Assembly (NCBI GenBank): GCA_029939535.1
Contig: JAOZST010000001.1
Coordinates: forward strand, 12,139-76,138
DNA: 64,000 nt
Direction: 5' to 3'
Source of the DNA: NBML01 sp029939535
Lineage (GTDB): Bacteria; Desulfobacterota; Desulfobacteria; Desulfobacterales; Desulfobacteraceae
Below the pieces are notes generated by a model, which saw only the letters and a list, made by a program, of their open reading frames with translations, was not told the DNA's origin and did not search any database. Below, piece after piece: positions 16,508 to 26,317 of the stretch. A program made the translations under genes and the position numbers. Within the stretch, counting starts at the first letter, position 1. Every line of letters starts with the position of its first letter.

Positions 16508-17752
16508 TTATTGGACAAGGGGTACGGTCAGGCCTCCATCCATTAAAAAGAGGATTGATGCATTGCTGCCTTTCTCTTCCAGTGCCTTGTCAATGGCTGT
16601 CTGGAGATTACTGAAAGGGGTGATGAACATTTTTGAAATCACATCGGCCTCAATGTCAGTAACCCCCCATATCTGGGCCCACATTCCAATCTCCGCCATT
16701 TTGGCTGCCTTGTGATAGCCCAGGGTATATCCCTGTTCAATTTTTTCCAGGGCTTCCCCGGGAGTATCACATGAACCTAGAAGATCAGCAAAAGCTTTAC
16801 CGCCGATGCCGCAACGACATTTGGCAACAAGGATCATGATACCCCCCTGTTTTAATGCAAGTTTTGCATTGTCAATGCCTTTCTGGGCCTGGTAAAGGTC
16901 AATATCCTGGGGGAATTTTATAATGGACACCACAATGTCAGCCTTTTCCTTTAACGGGGCTGCAAATACCTCATTGGCCTTGTCAATTGCTGCATGAAAA
17001 GAGTCATTAATATGTCCTGAACAAGTGGCATAGACTTGATGGTGTTTGTCCAGGACCGTCATGATGGAAAATATTTCCTGTTTAATGCTTTTAATGGCAT
17101 CTATCATGTCTTCATGAACTGGATTATTTTTAAGGGATAGGGCTTTTGCTTCCGGGGACAGTGCAAGTTTATGGTTTTGCTCAATGGTTTGGAATCCAGC
17201 AATCCCAGGTAAAAAGGATTTCCTGCCCCCTGTGTATCCGGCAAAATAATGGGGTTCCACCGATGAAATAATTATTAATTTATCTGCCTCTGCACCGGCC
17301 TTGTTTACAAACATTTGGGTATTGTTGGAGGATGTGCCCAAAAATACCAGGTGTTCTTTTTTCCTGGCATCATGGACAATAATTTTTTCTTTTATTCTTT
17401 CATAATAGGGGCCGAAAATCTGCAGGAACTCTTCATGGGAGGGCCCACGATGGGCGCCTGTGGCAATGATGAAATTATAATTGGTCTGGCTTAAGTCCTT
17501 AAAAATTACATCCAGGACTTTTTTGGTGGGGGTTGGCCTTGTGGCATCATTAACAATCACCAGCACTTTTTTTGCATCACTTAAGAAATCATTAAAGTTT
17601 TTGCTGTTAATGGGGTTTGATATGGAGGTTTGAATATTTGCAGTTCTATTTTTTATTTCAACATCATTTGCTTCAAGAAAGCTGACCTGGCTATCATCGC
17701 CTAGGACCGCTGACATGATACCATCTTTCCCATAGGGGACTTCAATTTTCAT
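16508..17752 (-). CDS. LarA-family (nickel-pincer) racemase
   Basis: About 414 residues, the size of LarA. The segments NDATRPTP, ATGAHR, EPHYFAGYTGGRKS and ENHKLALSP contain the His and Lys residues that in Lactobacillus LarA hold the nickel-pincer cofactor (H108, H174, K184, H200 equivalents). LarA itself racemises lactate; many homologues act on other alpha-hydroxy acids, so the substrate is open. No larB, larC or larE is in the window. ATG 17752 is used: AAAGGAG lies six bases upstream (a TTG at 17758 is the alternative). Confidence 0.87.
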   Translation of the reverse strand: MKIEVPYGKDGIMSAVLGDDSQVSFLEANDVEIKNRTANIQTSISNPINSKNFNDFLSDAKKVLVIVNDATRPTPTKKVLDVIFKDLSQTNYNFIIATGAHRGPSHEEFLQIFGPYYERIKEKIIVHDARKKEHLVFLGTSSNNTQMFVNKAGAEADKLIIISSVEPHYFAGYTGGRKSFLPGIAGFQTIEQNHKLALSPEAKALSLKNNPVHEDMIDAIKSIKQEIFSIMTVLDKHHQVYATCSGHINDSFHAAIDKANEVFAAPLKEKADIVVSIIKFPQDIDLYQAQKGIDNAKLALKQGGIMILVAKCRCGIGGKAFADLLGSCDTPGEALEKIEQGYTLGYHKAAKMAEIGMWAQIWGVTDIEADVISKMFITPFSNLQTAIDKALEEKGSNASILFLMDGGLTVPLVQ

Positions 17753-17890
17753 CAACAACTCCTTTACCCTGCTCTGTCCTGATTGTTTTGTTCATTTTGC
17801 TGAATCCTTCCATAAATCAGGAGAAAATTCAATGGATTTACGTCATTTTAAGAGAATAAAAAACTCATTCCTTGGCAAAAAGGTCTTCAG

Positions 17891-17909
17891 AGTTTATAAT
17901 TCATAAACT
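17891..17909. repeat. Inverted repeat upstream of the first ASKHA gene
   Basis: AGTTTAT-AATTC-ATAAACT is a perfect 7-bp palindrome, 72 bases before the ASKHA start. A TATAAT at 17944-17949 follows, so it could be an operator. No regulator is adjacent. Confidence 0.45.
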
Positions 17910-17980
17910 TTGAATAATCAGGATATCCTGTTTTGATTTTATGTATAATATGAAAGAATTCTTTTTAAGAGGATGATAAT

Positions 17981-19918
17981 ATGACCTGTACAATAAAATT
18001 TTTACCCCATAACAATTCTGTTGAAGTTGAAGAAAATGAGAGCCTTATCCGGGCTGCCATGGAAGCTGGAGTACATATTAATGCTTCCTGCGGTGGAACT
18101 GGTGTCTGCGGTAAATGCAGGGTTCTTCTTGAAGAAGGAGAGGTTGAAGGAGGTGTTTCCGAACACCTTTCTTCTGAAGACAGGGACCAGGGATACCGTC
18201 TGGCCTGCCTGTCAACCATTACCTCAGACCTTGTGGTGCGGATCCCTGTGGAGTCCCAGGTGGAGACCAGCCGACTGAATCAAAAGGCCGTGAGCAGACA
18301 TACTGCAAAGGCCATGTATGCTAATATTGATGAACTAAGGGAAGACGGGCTGTTTATTCCGCCTGTGGAAAAAATTTACCTTGAACTGGACCCGGCAGTT
18401 GAAGGGGATAACCAGGCAGACGTGGCAAGAATTATAAATAATCTGCGTTTGAAACATGGTGAACATCGATTAACCATGGGACTTCGTTTGATACGGAAAG
18501 TTCCTGACCTTATCCGCCAGGGAAATTTCAAGGTCACGGCCACCATTGTCCGGCCGGTTCGACGTGACGGGAAAAACAGAATCATCAATATTGAACCCTT
18601 TGATACCAGTGCCAGAAATTTTGCCATTGCAGTGGATATCGGCACCACAACTGTTTACGGCCAGGCCCTGGATCTTCATTCAGGAGAAGTCCTGGCCGAA
18701 CATGGTGAATTCAACAGCCAGATCAGTTATGGCGAAGATGTGATTTCCAGGATCGTTTTTGCAGAAAAAGGAGACGGGCTTGAGATTCTCCATAAGAAGA
18801 TTGTGGGGGATATCAACAAAATTATAAATAAAATTATTAAAAAAGCAGGTATTGGTACCCATGAAGTTTCCACCATTACACTGGCCGGCAACTCCACCAT
18901 GACCCAGCTATTGTTGAAAATCAATCCCAGCTATATTCGTAAAGACCCCTATGTGCCGGCATCCATAATGTATCCGCCCTTTGCCGCAGCAAAAATCGGC
19001 ATTGGCCTGGCTGAACACACAATAGCTCTTATTTATCCAGGGGTGTCTTCCTATGTGGGCGGGGATATCATTGCAGGTATCATGGCTTCGGGCATGTATC
19101 GATCAGAGGAACTGACTCTGTATATGGACATAGGGACCAACGCGGAAATAGCCATAGGACACAGGGATTGGATGGTCTGCACTGCCGCATCTGCAGGACC
19201 TGCCTTTGAAGGGGGAGGGGTTAAATTCGGCATGCGGGCCAGCAAAGGAGCCATTGAAGATTTTTCCATTAACCCGGAAAATTATGAACCCATGATAATT
19301 ACCGTGGGCAATGTCAAGGCCAGGGGAATCTGCGGGTCTGGTTTGATTACCCTGGCAGCCAAACTTCTGGAAACAGGGGTGATCGATTCCAGGGGAAAAT
19401 TCAACCAGACTCTTCCCACAGAACGTATCAGACAGACCGAAGGTATCTGGGAATATGTCCTGGTCTACAGGGAAAATACCGATATTGACCGGGATATCAC
19501 CATCACAGAGCCGGACCTGGATAATCTGATCCGGGCAAAGGGGGCCATGTACTCTGCTGCCCTGACTCTGCTGGAAGAGATCGGACTCACGATTAAGGAT
19601 GTTGAGAAAATTATCCTGGCAGGGGGGTTTGGTTCCTATGTGGATCTGGAAAGTGCTATTACAATTGGTCTTTTGCCGGAAATTGATCCAGACAGGGTGA
19701 CCTATCTGGGCAATGGGTCTCTTTTGGGATGCAAAATTAATTCTTTGACCAATTCCCTTCGAAGAAATGTGGGTGAGGTGGTAAATATGATGACAAATTT
19801 TGAGCTGGCATCCACCCCCTCCTATATGGATAATTATATTGGTGCATTGTTTCTGCCCCATACAGAACTTAATTATTTCCCCAAGGTAAAGGCCCGGCTG
19901 GAGGCTCTTAGGAAATGA
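17981..19918 (+). CDS. Corrinoid-activation ferredoxin/ASKHA ATPase (RACE type)
   Basis: 645 residues. The N-terminal 2Fe-2S ferredoxin domain has C37, C43, C46 and C76. A middle domain spans about 110-210. The C-terminal acetate-and-sugar-kinase/Hsp70-type ATPase (DUF4445) contains AVDIGTTTVYG, DIGTNAEIAIG, AGPAFEGGGVKFGM and ILAGGFGSY. Such proteins (RamA and RACE relatives) reduce cobalamin in methyltransferase corrinoid proteins from the inactive Co(II) to the active Co(I) state at the cost of ATP. The likely clients are the MttB-partner corrinoid protein (not in the window) and/or the AcsC/AcsD protein. The next gene overlaps its stop by four bases (ATGA). Confidence 0.9.
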   Translation: MTCTIKFLPHNNSVEVEENESLIRAAMEAGVHINASCGGTGVCGKCRVLLEEGEVEGGVSEHLSSEDRDQGYRLACLSTITSDLVVRIPVESQVETSRLNQKAVSRHTAKAMYANIDELREDGLFIPPVEKIYLELDPAVEGDNQADVARIINNLRLKHGEHRLTMGLRLIRKVPDLIRQGNFKVTATIVRPVRRDGKNRIINIEPFDTSARNFAIAVDIGTTTVYGQALDLHSGEVLAEHGEFNSQISYGEDVISRIVFAEKGDGLEILHKKIVGDINKIINKIIKKAGIGTHEVSTITLAGNSTMTQLLLKINPSYIRKDPYVPASIMYPPFAAAKIGIGLAEHTIALIYPGVSSYVGGDIIAGIMASGMYRSEELTLYMDIGTNAEIAIGHRDWMVCTAASAGPAFEGGGVKFGMRASKGAIEDFSINPENYEPMIITVGNVKARGICGSGLITLAAKLLETGVIDSRGKFNQTLPTERIRQTEGIWEYVLVYRENTDIDRDITITEPDLDNLIRAKGAMYSAALTLLEEIGLTIKDVEKIILAGGFGSYVDLESAITIGLLPEIDPDRVTYLGNGSLLGCKINSLTNSLRRNVGEVVNMMTNFELASTPSYMDNYIGALFLPHTELNYFPKVKARLEALRK

Positions 19919-21662
19919 ACTCGCAAATCAGGGGCTATGTCAGGATCATTGAAATTGAAAAGCCTGTCCTGGGAAACAATGTCGCCGATGCCCAGCGCCT
20001 GGAAAAGGCCCTGGAAAAAGAGACAAATGGTCAAAAGATAAAGATCCCCTGGTATTTATTGAAACATCTTCCCTCTAAACTCAGGGCCTGGGGTTACAAG
20101 GCAAAGACTGTACTATTCAAAGACCGTCATTCCTGGCGCCTGGTGTGCCTCCTGGAACCGGACCCTGTAGATTCCAGCCAGGCAGATTCCAGCCAGGCAG
20201 ATTCCGGCCAGATAGATTCAGATCAGANNNNNNNNNNNNNNNNNNNNNNNNNNNNNNNNNNNNNNNNNNNNNNNNNNNNNNNNNNNNNNNNNNNNNNNNN
20301 NNNNNNNNNNNNNNNNNNNNNNNNNNNCAGATAGATTCAGATCAGACCAAATCAAGCCTGTTCAGACCTGTACTGGGGGCAGCCATTGATATCGGTACCA
20401 CCCGGATTGTAATCATGCTCCTTGATATTGAAACCGGAGAGACCCTGGGGGAAATTGGTTTTGACAATCCCCAGGTGGTTATCGGGCCGGATGTGCTGGC
20501 CAGGATTCACCATTCCAATAAGCCCGGTGGCCTGGAACAATTGCAGCAGCTGGTGATTGATGCCGTGAATTCCCACCTGAAAGTGCTGTGCCGGGAAAAC
20601 AATAGAGAGACAAAGGATATATATCTTGTGGCAGGGGCGGGCAACACGGCCATGACCCATTTGTTTCTGGGTCTTGAGGCCTTTGAGATCATCCGTGAAC
20701 CCTATATTCCCTGTGTGAATATACCTGATACCCTATTGGCAAGTCAGGTGGGTCTTGATATTCACGATCATGGCATGATTTTTCTGTTTCCCAATATAGG
20801 GTCTTACTTTGGAGGGGATCTCATTGCCGGGATCCTTTTTGCAGACCTGGATAAAAAAAAGTCTCCCTGCATCATGGTGGATGTGGGCACCAATGCCGAG
20901 ATTGTGGTGGGCAGCCAGGACTGGTTAATCGCCTGTGCCGGGGCAGCAGGCCCGGCCCTGGAAGGCGGGGTCAGTAAAATGGGTATGACAGCGGGACCCG
21001 GGGTTATTGACAGGGTGGCCATTGATCCTGTTACCCGGGAAATTGACATCCACACCATTGAAAATAAAAGACCTTTAGGGATTTGCGGGTCAGGCATGAT
21101 TGACCTTGCAGCCGGCCTGTTTTTGTCCGGGATGATCAATATCCAGGGAAAATTTTTTAAAAAAAACTGTGAAGACAGGGTAAGGGAGATAAACGGGATT
21201 TCGTCCTTTGTCCTTGTGAATAAAGAAGATTCAGGCACTGGACAGGATATAACTCTCAGCCAGGTGGACCTGAACTCCCTGACAAGCTCTAAGGCAGCCA
21301 TGTATACCATTCTGGAAGTGATTGTTAAGAATATTTCAGGCCTTGAATTTGAAGATCTGGACACCTTTTATGTGGCAGGCACCTTTGGCTCCTTTATCAA
21401 GCCTGTTTCTGCCATATCCATTGGTATGCTTCCGGATCTGGATCATTCCAGGTTTAAAGTCCTGGGCAACTCTTCCCTGGGAGGGGCAGGAATTTTATTA
21501 AAAGATCCCAAGGCCTTTGACCGGGTCATGGAGATTCAAAAGTCCATTACCTATATTGAATTGAACGTGAACCAGGAATTTATGAACATGTTCTCCGGTG
21601 CCAAGTTTTATCCACACACAGATCGATCCAGATTTCCCTCTGTGCCCATAGATCTTTTTTAA
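19915..21662 (+). CDS. Second ASKHA-type corrinoid-activation protein, no ferredoxin domain, interrupted by an N block
   Basis: Translation starts at ATG 19915 within the ATGA overlap with the upstream paralogue. About 85 residues resemble the middle domain of that protein. A 5-residue repeat linker (DSSQA, DSSQA, DSGQI, DSDQ) follows and runs into the 100-N block at 20228-20327. After the block the ASKHA domain continues (AAIDIGTTRIVIML, DVGTNAEIVVG, AGPALEGGVSKMGM, YVAGTFGSF). The frames before and after the block do not match at 100 N, but merging the identical 19-base block ends restores one frame. It lacks the 2Fe-2S cysteines, so it would need the ferredoxin of its neighbour or another donor. 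Confidence 0.82.
20170..20227 (+). repeat. 15-bp coding tandem repeat at the edge of the assembly gap
   Basis: GATTCCAGCCAGGCA occurs twice exactly. A variant, GATTCCGGCCAGATA, follows, and then GATTCAGATCAGA before the N block. Each unit encodes D-S-x-Q-x. The same variant unit resumes at 20328 after the block. Confidence 0.85.
20228..20327. other. Assembly gap (100 N) inside the second ASKHA gene
   Basis: Exactly 100 N, a placeholder length. The 19 bases before it and the 19 bases after it are identical (CAGATAGATTCAGATCAGA). Confidence 0.99.
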
Positions 21663-21818
21663 AAATGCCATTGGCATAAAAAGGATAAAAAATGTTTCCA
21701 CAGGTAAAAATGCAGAGAAAAAAATATTTCCCAAAAGTTTTATGCATGTATATACAAGCAAATCCCTTTGTGGTACAAGTATGAAAGACAATAAAGTTAA
21801 CAATCATAAAGGGAATAG

Positions 21819-23447
21819 ATGATCATGAAAAAGATAGTTGAATGTGTTCCAAATTTTTCCGAGGGACGGAACGTAGAAACCATTGAAGCCATTGCCGAGG
21901 CCATCCGTAAAACTCCGGGTGTGAGCCTGCTGGATGTGGATCCTGGAAAATCCACCAACCGTACTGTTTATACCTTTGTGGGAAGCCCAGAGGCTGTTGT
22001 GGAAGGGGCAATTAATTCCGCCCGAATTGCAAGGGAACTCATTGACATGCAGACCCATACGGGTGGGCACCACCGTATGGGGGCCATGGATGTCTGTCCC
22101 TTTATCCCTGTGGCAAATGTGACCATGGAAGAGTGTGTGGCCATTTCCAAGGAATTTGGCCGGCGTGCAGCCGATGAGATTGGCATTCCAATTTATCTTT
22201 ATGAGGAATCTTCCACCCGGGATTATCGTAAAAAACTGCCCCAGATAAGGGAGGGCCAGTATGAGGCCATAAAAGACCGCATTGTCACACCGGAATGGAA
22301 ACCAGATTTCGGGCCGGCTGAATTTGTCCCTGAATGGGGTGCCACTGTCACAGGGGCAAGGTTTTTCCTTATTGCCTACAATGTCAACCTTTTATCCACC
22401 TCCAACCAGGCCCATAGAATTGCCCTTAACCTGAGGGAAGCAGGCAGGGGTGTTGATGAACCGGGACAGCTCAAGGAAGTCAAGGGTATGGGCTGGTATG
22501 TGGATGAATATAACCTGGCCCAGGTCACGGTGAACCTGAATAATTATCTTGTAACTCCTCCCCATGTTTTGTTTGAAGAAGTAAAAAAAGAGGCAGTTAA
22601 ACTCAAGGTGGCTGTTACTGGTTCTGAAATCGTAGGCGTGATTCCTTTGGATGCCATTCTCAAGGCGGCTGACTATTATATTGAAAAAGAAAATCTTTTT
22701 GTTCTGGAAGAAGATCAGAAAGTACGCCTGGCCATTGAACGTCTGGGGCTCAATTCAGTTGCCCCCTTTGATCCCAAAGAAAAAATTGTTGAATATATTA
22801 TTGCCCAGGAACAAGACGAGCCCCTTGCAGGTCTTAGTGTGCGTGGGTTTGTTCAGGAGGTGGCCAGGAGAAGTTCAGCACCCGGCGGAGGGTCTGCTTC
22901 AGCAGCAATTGCAGCCATTGGAGCAGGGCTTGGGTCCATGGTAGCCAAGCTTACCCTGGGTGTGAGAAAATTTGAAGACGTGGATGCAAAAATGCGAACC
23001 CTGGTACCTCCATTGCACGATGCCGCCAATGCATTGATTCCCATGATTGATGCAGATACCAATGCATTTAATGACTATGTAACTGCCCTTGGCCTGCCAA
23101 GGGGAACCCGGGAGGAAAAAGCATTCAGGAAAGAACAGCTCCAGGCAGGCCTTAAAAAAGCCATTGAAATCCCATTGTCCACCATGAAACTGGGGGACAA
23201 GGCCTGGGATGCCATGCTTGAGGTGGCCCACCACGGCAATATCGCTTCCCAGTCAGATGTGGAAGTGGGGGCAAGGGCTCTTGAAATGGGTATCTGGGGC
23301 GCCTATAAAAATGTCATGATCAATATGGCAGATGTGACGGATGAAGCCTACAAAAAAGAGACTCTGGCCCTGGCTGAATCATTGAAAAACCGGGCAGCAG
23401 AATTGAGTTCCCAGGTTTTGGAGATTCTTGAAAACAGAGCAAGTTAG
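21819..23447 (+). CDS. ftcD: Glutamate formimidoyltransferase fused to formimidotetrahydrofolate cyclodeaminase
   Basis: 542 residues. The N-terminal part (about 1-300) is the formiminotransferase, with IVECVPNFSEGRN, TNRTVYTFVG, HTGGHHRMGAMDVCPFIP and YNVNLLSTSNQAHRIA. The C-terminal part (about 345-542) is the cyclodeaminase helix bundle with APGGGSASAAIAA and the later GNIASQSDVEVGA. It moves a formimino group from formiminoglutamate to tetrahydrofolate and then releases ammonia to give methenyl-THF. No other hut or purine-degradation gene is adjacent, so here it may serve mainly to load one-carbon units onto folate. An upstream GTG/ATG choice leaves ATG 21819 or 21825. Confidence 0.93.
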   Translation: MIMKKIVECVPNFSEGRNVETIEAIAEAIRKTPGVSLLDVDPGKSTNRTVYTFVGSPEAVVEGAINSARIARELIDMQTHTGGHHRMGAMDVCPFIPVANVTMEECVAISKEFGRRAADEIGIPIYLYEESSTRDYRKKLPQIREGQYEAIKDRIVTPEWKPDFGPAEFVPEWGATVTGARFFLIAYNVNLLSTSNQAHRIALNLREAGRGVDEPGQLKEVKGMGWYVDEYNLAQVTVNLNNYLVTPPHVLFEEVKKEAVKLKVAVTGSEIVGVIPLDAILKAADYYIEKENLFVLEEDQKVRLAIERLGLNSVAPFDPKEKIVEYIIAQEQDEPLAGLSVRGFVQEVARRSSAPGGGSASAAIAAIGAGLGSMVAKLTLGVRKFEDVDAKMRTLVPPLHDAANALIPMIDADTNAFNDYVTALGLPRGTREEKAFRKEQLQAGLKKAIEIPLSTMKLGDKAWDAMLEVAHHGNIASQSDVEVGARALEMGIWGAYKNVMINMADVTDEAYKKETLALAESLKNRAAELSSQVLEILENRAS

Positions 23448-23480
23448 ATTTCTGCATTGATGTTAATAAATAAATAGATT

Positions 23481-23507
23481 CAGGGCTCTGAATTTTGAAG
23501 AGCCCTG
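23481..23507. terminator. Hairpin between convergent ftcD and Omp85 genes
   Basis: CAGGGCTCT and AGAGCCCTG form a perfect 9-bp stem with a 9-base loop. The flanks are not rich in T on the plus strand, so it is a probable rather than certain two-way terminator. Confidence 0.5.
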
Positions 23508-23524
23508 GAACCAAGCTCCATCTC

Positions 23525-26314
23525 TTAAAAAGTGTATCCAATGGAAAAATGAAACATGCCTGGATCTTCGTCCTCTTTCGGGTTTAGTTTATATCCGTAT
23601 AAAAGTCCCACAGGACCCACCGGGGTCATGTACCTTATGCCTGTTCCAAGGGTGAACCTGAAATTTTCCCTGTGGCCTTCAAACTCTGTATCTTTCAAGT
23701 ATCCAGCATCCAGGAAAACAGGAATTTCAAAATTCATACCCAGATCAATACGGGCTTCAATTGATCCTGCAGTCATTGTTTTGCCTCCCACTGGTTCTCC
23801 AAGCTCGTTAATGAGAAGCTCATTTTCTCCAAAACCCCTTACATCGGAAATACCTCCCAGAAAGAAAAGCTGATCATCGGGAAGCTGGGACACGCTCCCA
23901 AAGTTCTGGATAAATCCGTACATTCCCTGGAATGCAAGCACAAACCTTGGGGAGATCTGGAAATAATATTTTGCTTTGGCCTCATATTTTATGAAATTAT
24001 CAAGATTCTCAAGGATATCCCTGTTGTAGCCTGCAGAGGCATTAAAATAAAATCCCCTGGTTGGTTTTACAAATGAGTCAACCGAACTCCAGGTTAAAAA
24101 AGGTGTGAACCTAACAATTCCCCTGGAGGAATAAATGTCAGGGTTACTCTCTTCTGTGGTACCCAATTGATATTGATCCCTGAATTCCAATCCAAAATTT
24201 GTGCCCAGTTTCATATACTGGAAAAAATCTTTTTCAAACAAAAGTTCTGACCCGTATTTTCGGGAACCAAAACTCTGATTTTTCAACTCCTCCCGGGATG
24301 CGTAAAGGGAAAGTTCAGTGAAAATATATTGGGACATGAAATCAAAATCTTTTATTCCCAGAATGGTTTCATATCCGGTTCCTGAAATTTTTGTATCAAG
24401 GTAAAGTTCCCTGTTCATCCCGGCAAGGTTTCTGTCTCCAACTGACACAAAAAAATAGGCATCCCTGGCAGTGTCATACCCCAGGCTTGATTCAAAATAA
24501 TAAGGTTTTTTTTCTTCAATATCTGCCAGAAAAAAGAGCTGATCCTGATTTTCCTTAATCCCCAAAGCCTTAAAATCCACCCTTTCAATGCAATTCATGT
24601 TTCGAATGTTTTTCTGCCACTCAATAAATTTATTCAAGGACACAGGTTCATTTTCAAGCATTGTGTTGTGTCTGAGCAATACAGAATCTTTGGTGCGAAA
24701 ATTACCAAATGTCCACACTCCCCCAACAGATACCCGGTTCTTTATGTCAATGCGAAATTCAAGCGAACAATTTTCTTTTTCTTTTCCAGGATTTACCCGG
24801 GCTTCAACCTTTGCATAGATGTATCCTTTTTCAGCAAGATAGGAGAGTATCCTCATCCTGTCTTGCTGAACAAGGGCTTTTATAAAAGGTTTATCCCTGG
24901 CAGTTTTAATGGTTTTCCTTAGATCCTGTTCAAATGGAGCTGGCAGACCTTGAAAATCAACCTTTATGATTGTTTTTTGATATCCCTCTTCAATATTGAA
25001 TTTCACATGGCCATATACAATTTGTTCTTTGTTTTTTTTGTCCCATGTGACACTGCCAGCCACTTTTGAATCTAGAAAACCTTGATTGCTGTAGTAGTTT
25101 TCAATCGCTTTGCTGTCATTCTTAAATTTGCTGTCAACAAAGGGACCGTCATAAAAACAACTCTTTTCCCGGGTGAGGATCTCTTTTTTAAGGTCTTTCC
25201 CATCCATGGATTCAGATCCTTTGATACTGGAGGACCTTACAAGATATCGGGCATTTTCTTCAATAATGATATGGATATTTCGTAGAGAAGACCCGGATTC
25301 TTCCAGATTTTGGGTTTCATACTTTATTTTGCAGTCCCTATATCCAGCCTGATAATATCGATTTTTAATGTTTTTCAGGCTTTTTTTGAGTTCAAAATCA
25401 TTGGTATTTCCTTTTGTAAAAAAAATCAGGTCTTTTTTAAGGGTATGATCCCAAAACTGGTGATTTCCTGAAAAACTGATTCTGTATCTGGGGCCCTCAT
25501 CAATGTTGATAATAATACCCAGGGCGGTTGTATTATCATTTTTTTCCAGGTGATGGCTGATGGAGACTTCGGCAAATCCTTTTTTTCTATAAAATGCCAG
25601 AAGTTTTTTAATATCCTTTTCAAGATCATCTTGAACAGATCTTTTTCCTTTGCTCCAGAAAAAGAAAGGAAGTTCATAGGACTTCATTTTCATTTTCAGG
25701 CTGGTTTCAGAGAAAGTTTTATTGCCTTGAAATTTGATCCTGTCTACTTTCAGGTAATCTCCTTTTATAATTTCAATGAGGATAACCAATTCCAGGGCAT
25801 CCACCTTTTCAGGAGTTATGGTAACCAGGGGATCAATATACCCGTTTTTTTTAAAAAGCTGTTCAATTGCCAGAATGTTTTTTTCAAGATTGTTTTTGTT
25901 GAAAGATTTACCCACAATATAATCAGTGGCATCAATCACATCATCTTTGAAGACCGGAAATGCCCCGTCCACTTTTATGTCTTGGATGAGAATTGACGGG
26001 GTCAGTCTGAAAACAATATTTAAAAAAGTCTCACCTCTTTCCGGATCAGGCACATGAATTTCACTGAACTGATTTGTCTGTTTGAGCAGTTCAATGGAGG
26101 CTAAAAGATTATCAGTGGAAAAAGGTTCCCCTTGCTTGAGACGGATTATTTTTGAGGCAATTTTTTTTAGTTTTTCACGTCGAGCAGGTTTTCCGGCCAG
26201 GATTTCTATTTTCACACTGGTAACAACAGGGGTTGTTTCCCCGGTACTTTTTTCTGCAAACACAGGAAGGTAAAAAAATAGAATTGCAATACTGAAAATT
26301 ATAATTTTATTCAT
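23525..26314 (-). CDS. Omp85/TamA-type outer-membrane assembly protein with many POTRA domains
   Basis: 929 residues. A signal peptide (about 1-20, ending FAEKS) is followed by a long periplasmic region to about 580 made of repeated POTRA-like units, recognised by recurring VxFxGN and GYxDxxV patterns (KFQGNKTFS, RISFSGNHQFWD, KGSESMDGKDL). A 16-strand-type beta barrel ends in FSIGYTF with the C-terminal Phe. The barrel loop motif GGISDVRGFGENEL is the Omp85 VRGF hallmark. E. coli TamA has three POTRA units in 577 residues, so this protein is much longer. It starts three bases after the TamB-like gene, so the two probably form the outer and inner parts of one trans-envelope assembly machine. 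Confidence 0.88.
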   Translation of the reverse strand: MNKIIIFSIAILFFYLPVFAEKSTGETTPVVTSVKIEILAGKPARREKLKKIASKIIRLKQGEPFSTDNLLASIELLKQTNQFSEIHVPDPERGETFLNIVFRLTPSILIQDIKVDGAFPVFKDDVIDATDYIVGKSFNKNNLEKNILAIEQLFKKNGYIDPLVTITPEKVDALELVILIEIIKGDYLKVDRIKFQGNKTFSETSLKMKMKSYELPFFFWSKGKRSVQDDLEKDIKKLLAFYRKKGFAEVSISHHLEKNDNTTALGIIINIDEGPRYRISFSGNHQFWDHTLKKDLIFFTKGNTNDFELKKSLKNIKNRYYQAGYRDCKIKYETQNLEESGSSLRNIHIIIEENARYLVRSSSIKGSESMDGKDLKKEILTREKSCFYDGPFVDSKFKNDSKAIENYYSNQGFLDSKVAGSVTWDKKNKEQIVYGHVKFNIEEGYQKTIIKVDFQGLPAPFEQDLRKTIKTARDKPFIKALVQQDRMRILSYLAEKGYIYAKVEARVNPGKEKENCSLEFRIDIKNRVSVGGVWTFGNFRTKDSVLLRHNTMLENEPVSLNKFIEWQKNIRNMNCIERVDFKALGIKENQDQLFFLADIEEKKPYYFESSLGYDTARDAYFFVSVGDRNLAGMNRELYLDTKISGTGYETILGIKDFDFMSQYIFTELSLYASREELKNQSFGSRKYGSELLFEKDFFQYMKLGTNFGLEFRDQYQLGTTEESNPDIYSSRGIVRFTPFLTWSSVDSFVKPTRGFYFNASAGYNRDILENLDNFIKYEAKAKYYFQISPRFVLAFQGMYGFIQNFGSVSQLPDDQLFFLGGISDVRGFGENELLINELGEPVGGKTMTAGSIEARIDLGMNFEIPVFLDAGYLKDTEFEGHRENFRFTLGTGIRYMTPVGPVGLLYGYKLNPKEDEDPGMFHFSIGYTF

Positions 26315-26317
26315 CTA

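Noticed and set aside
20067..20080. CTCTAAA resembling part of the pylT anticodon arm
   Set aside because: It lies inside the coding part of the second ASKHA gene and no tRNA arms surround it.
20145..21662. A 505-residue protein starting before the N block in another frame
   Set aside because: The first 27 residues are a frame-shifted reading of the DSSQA repeat; the true start is ATG 19915.
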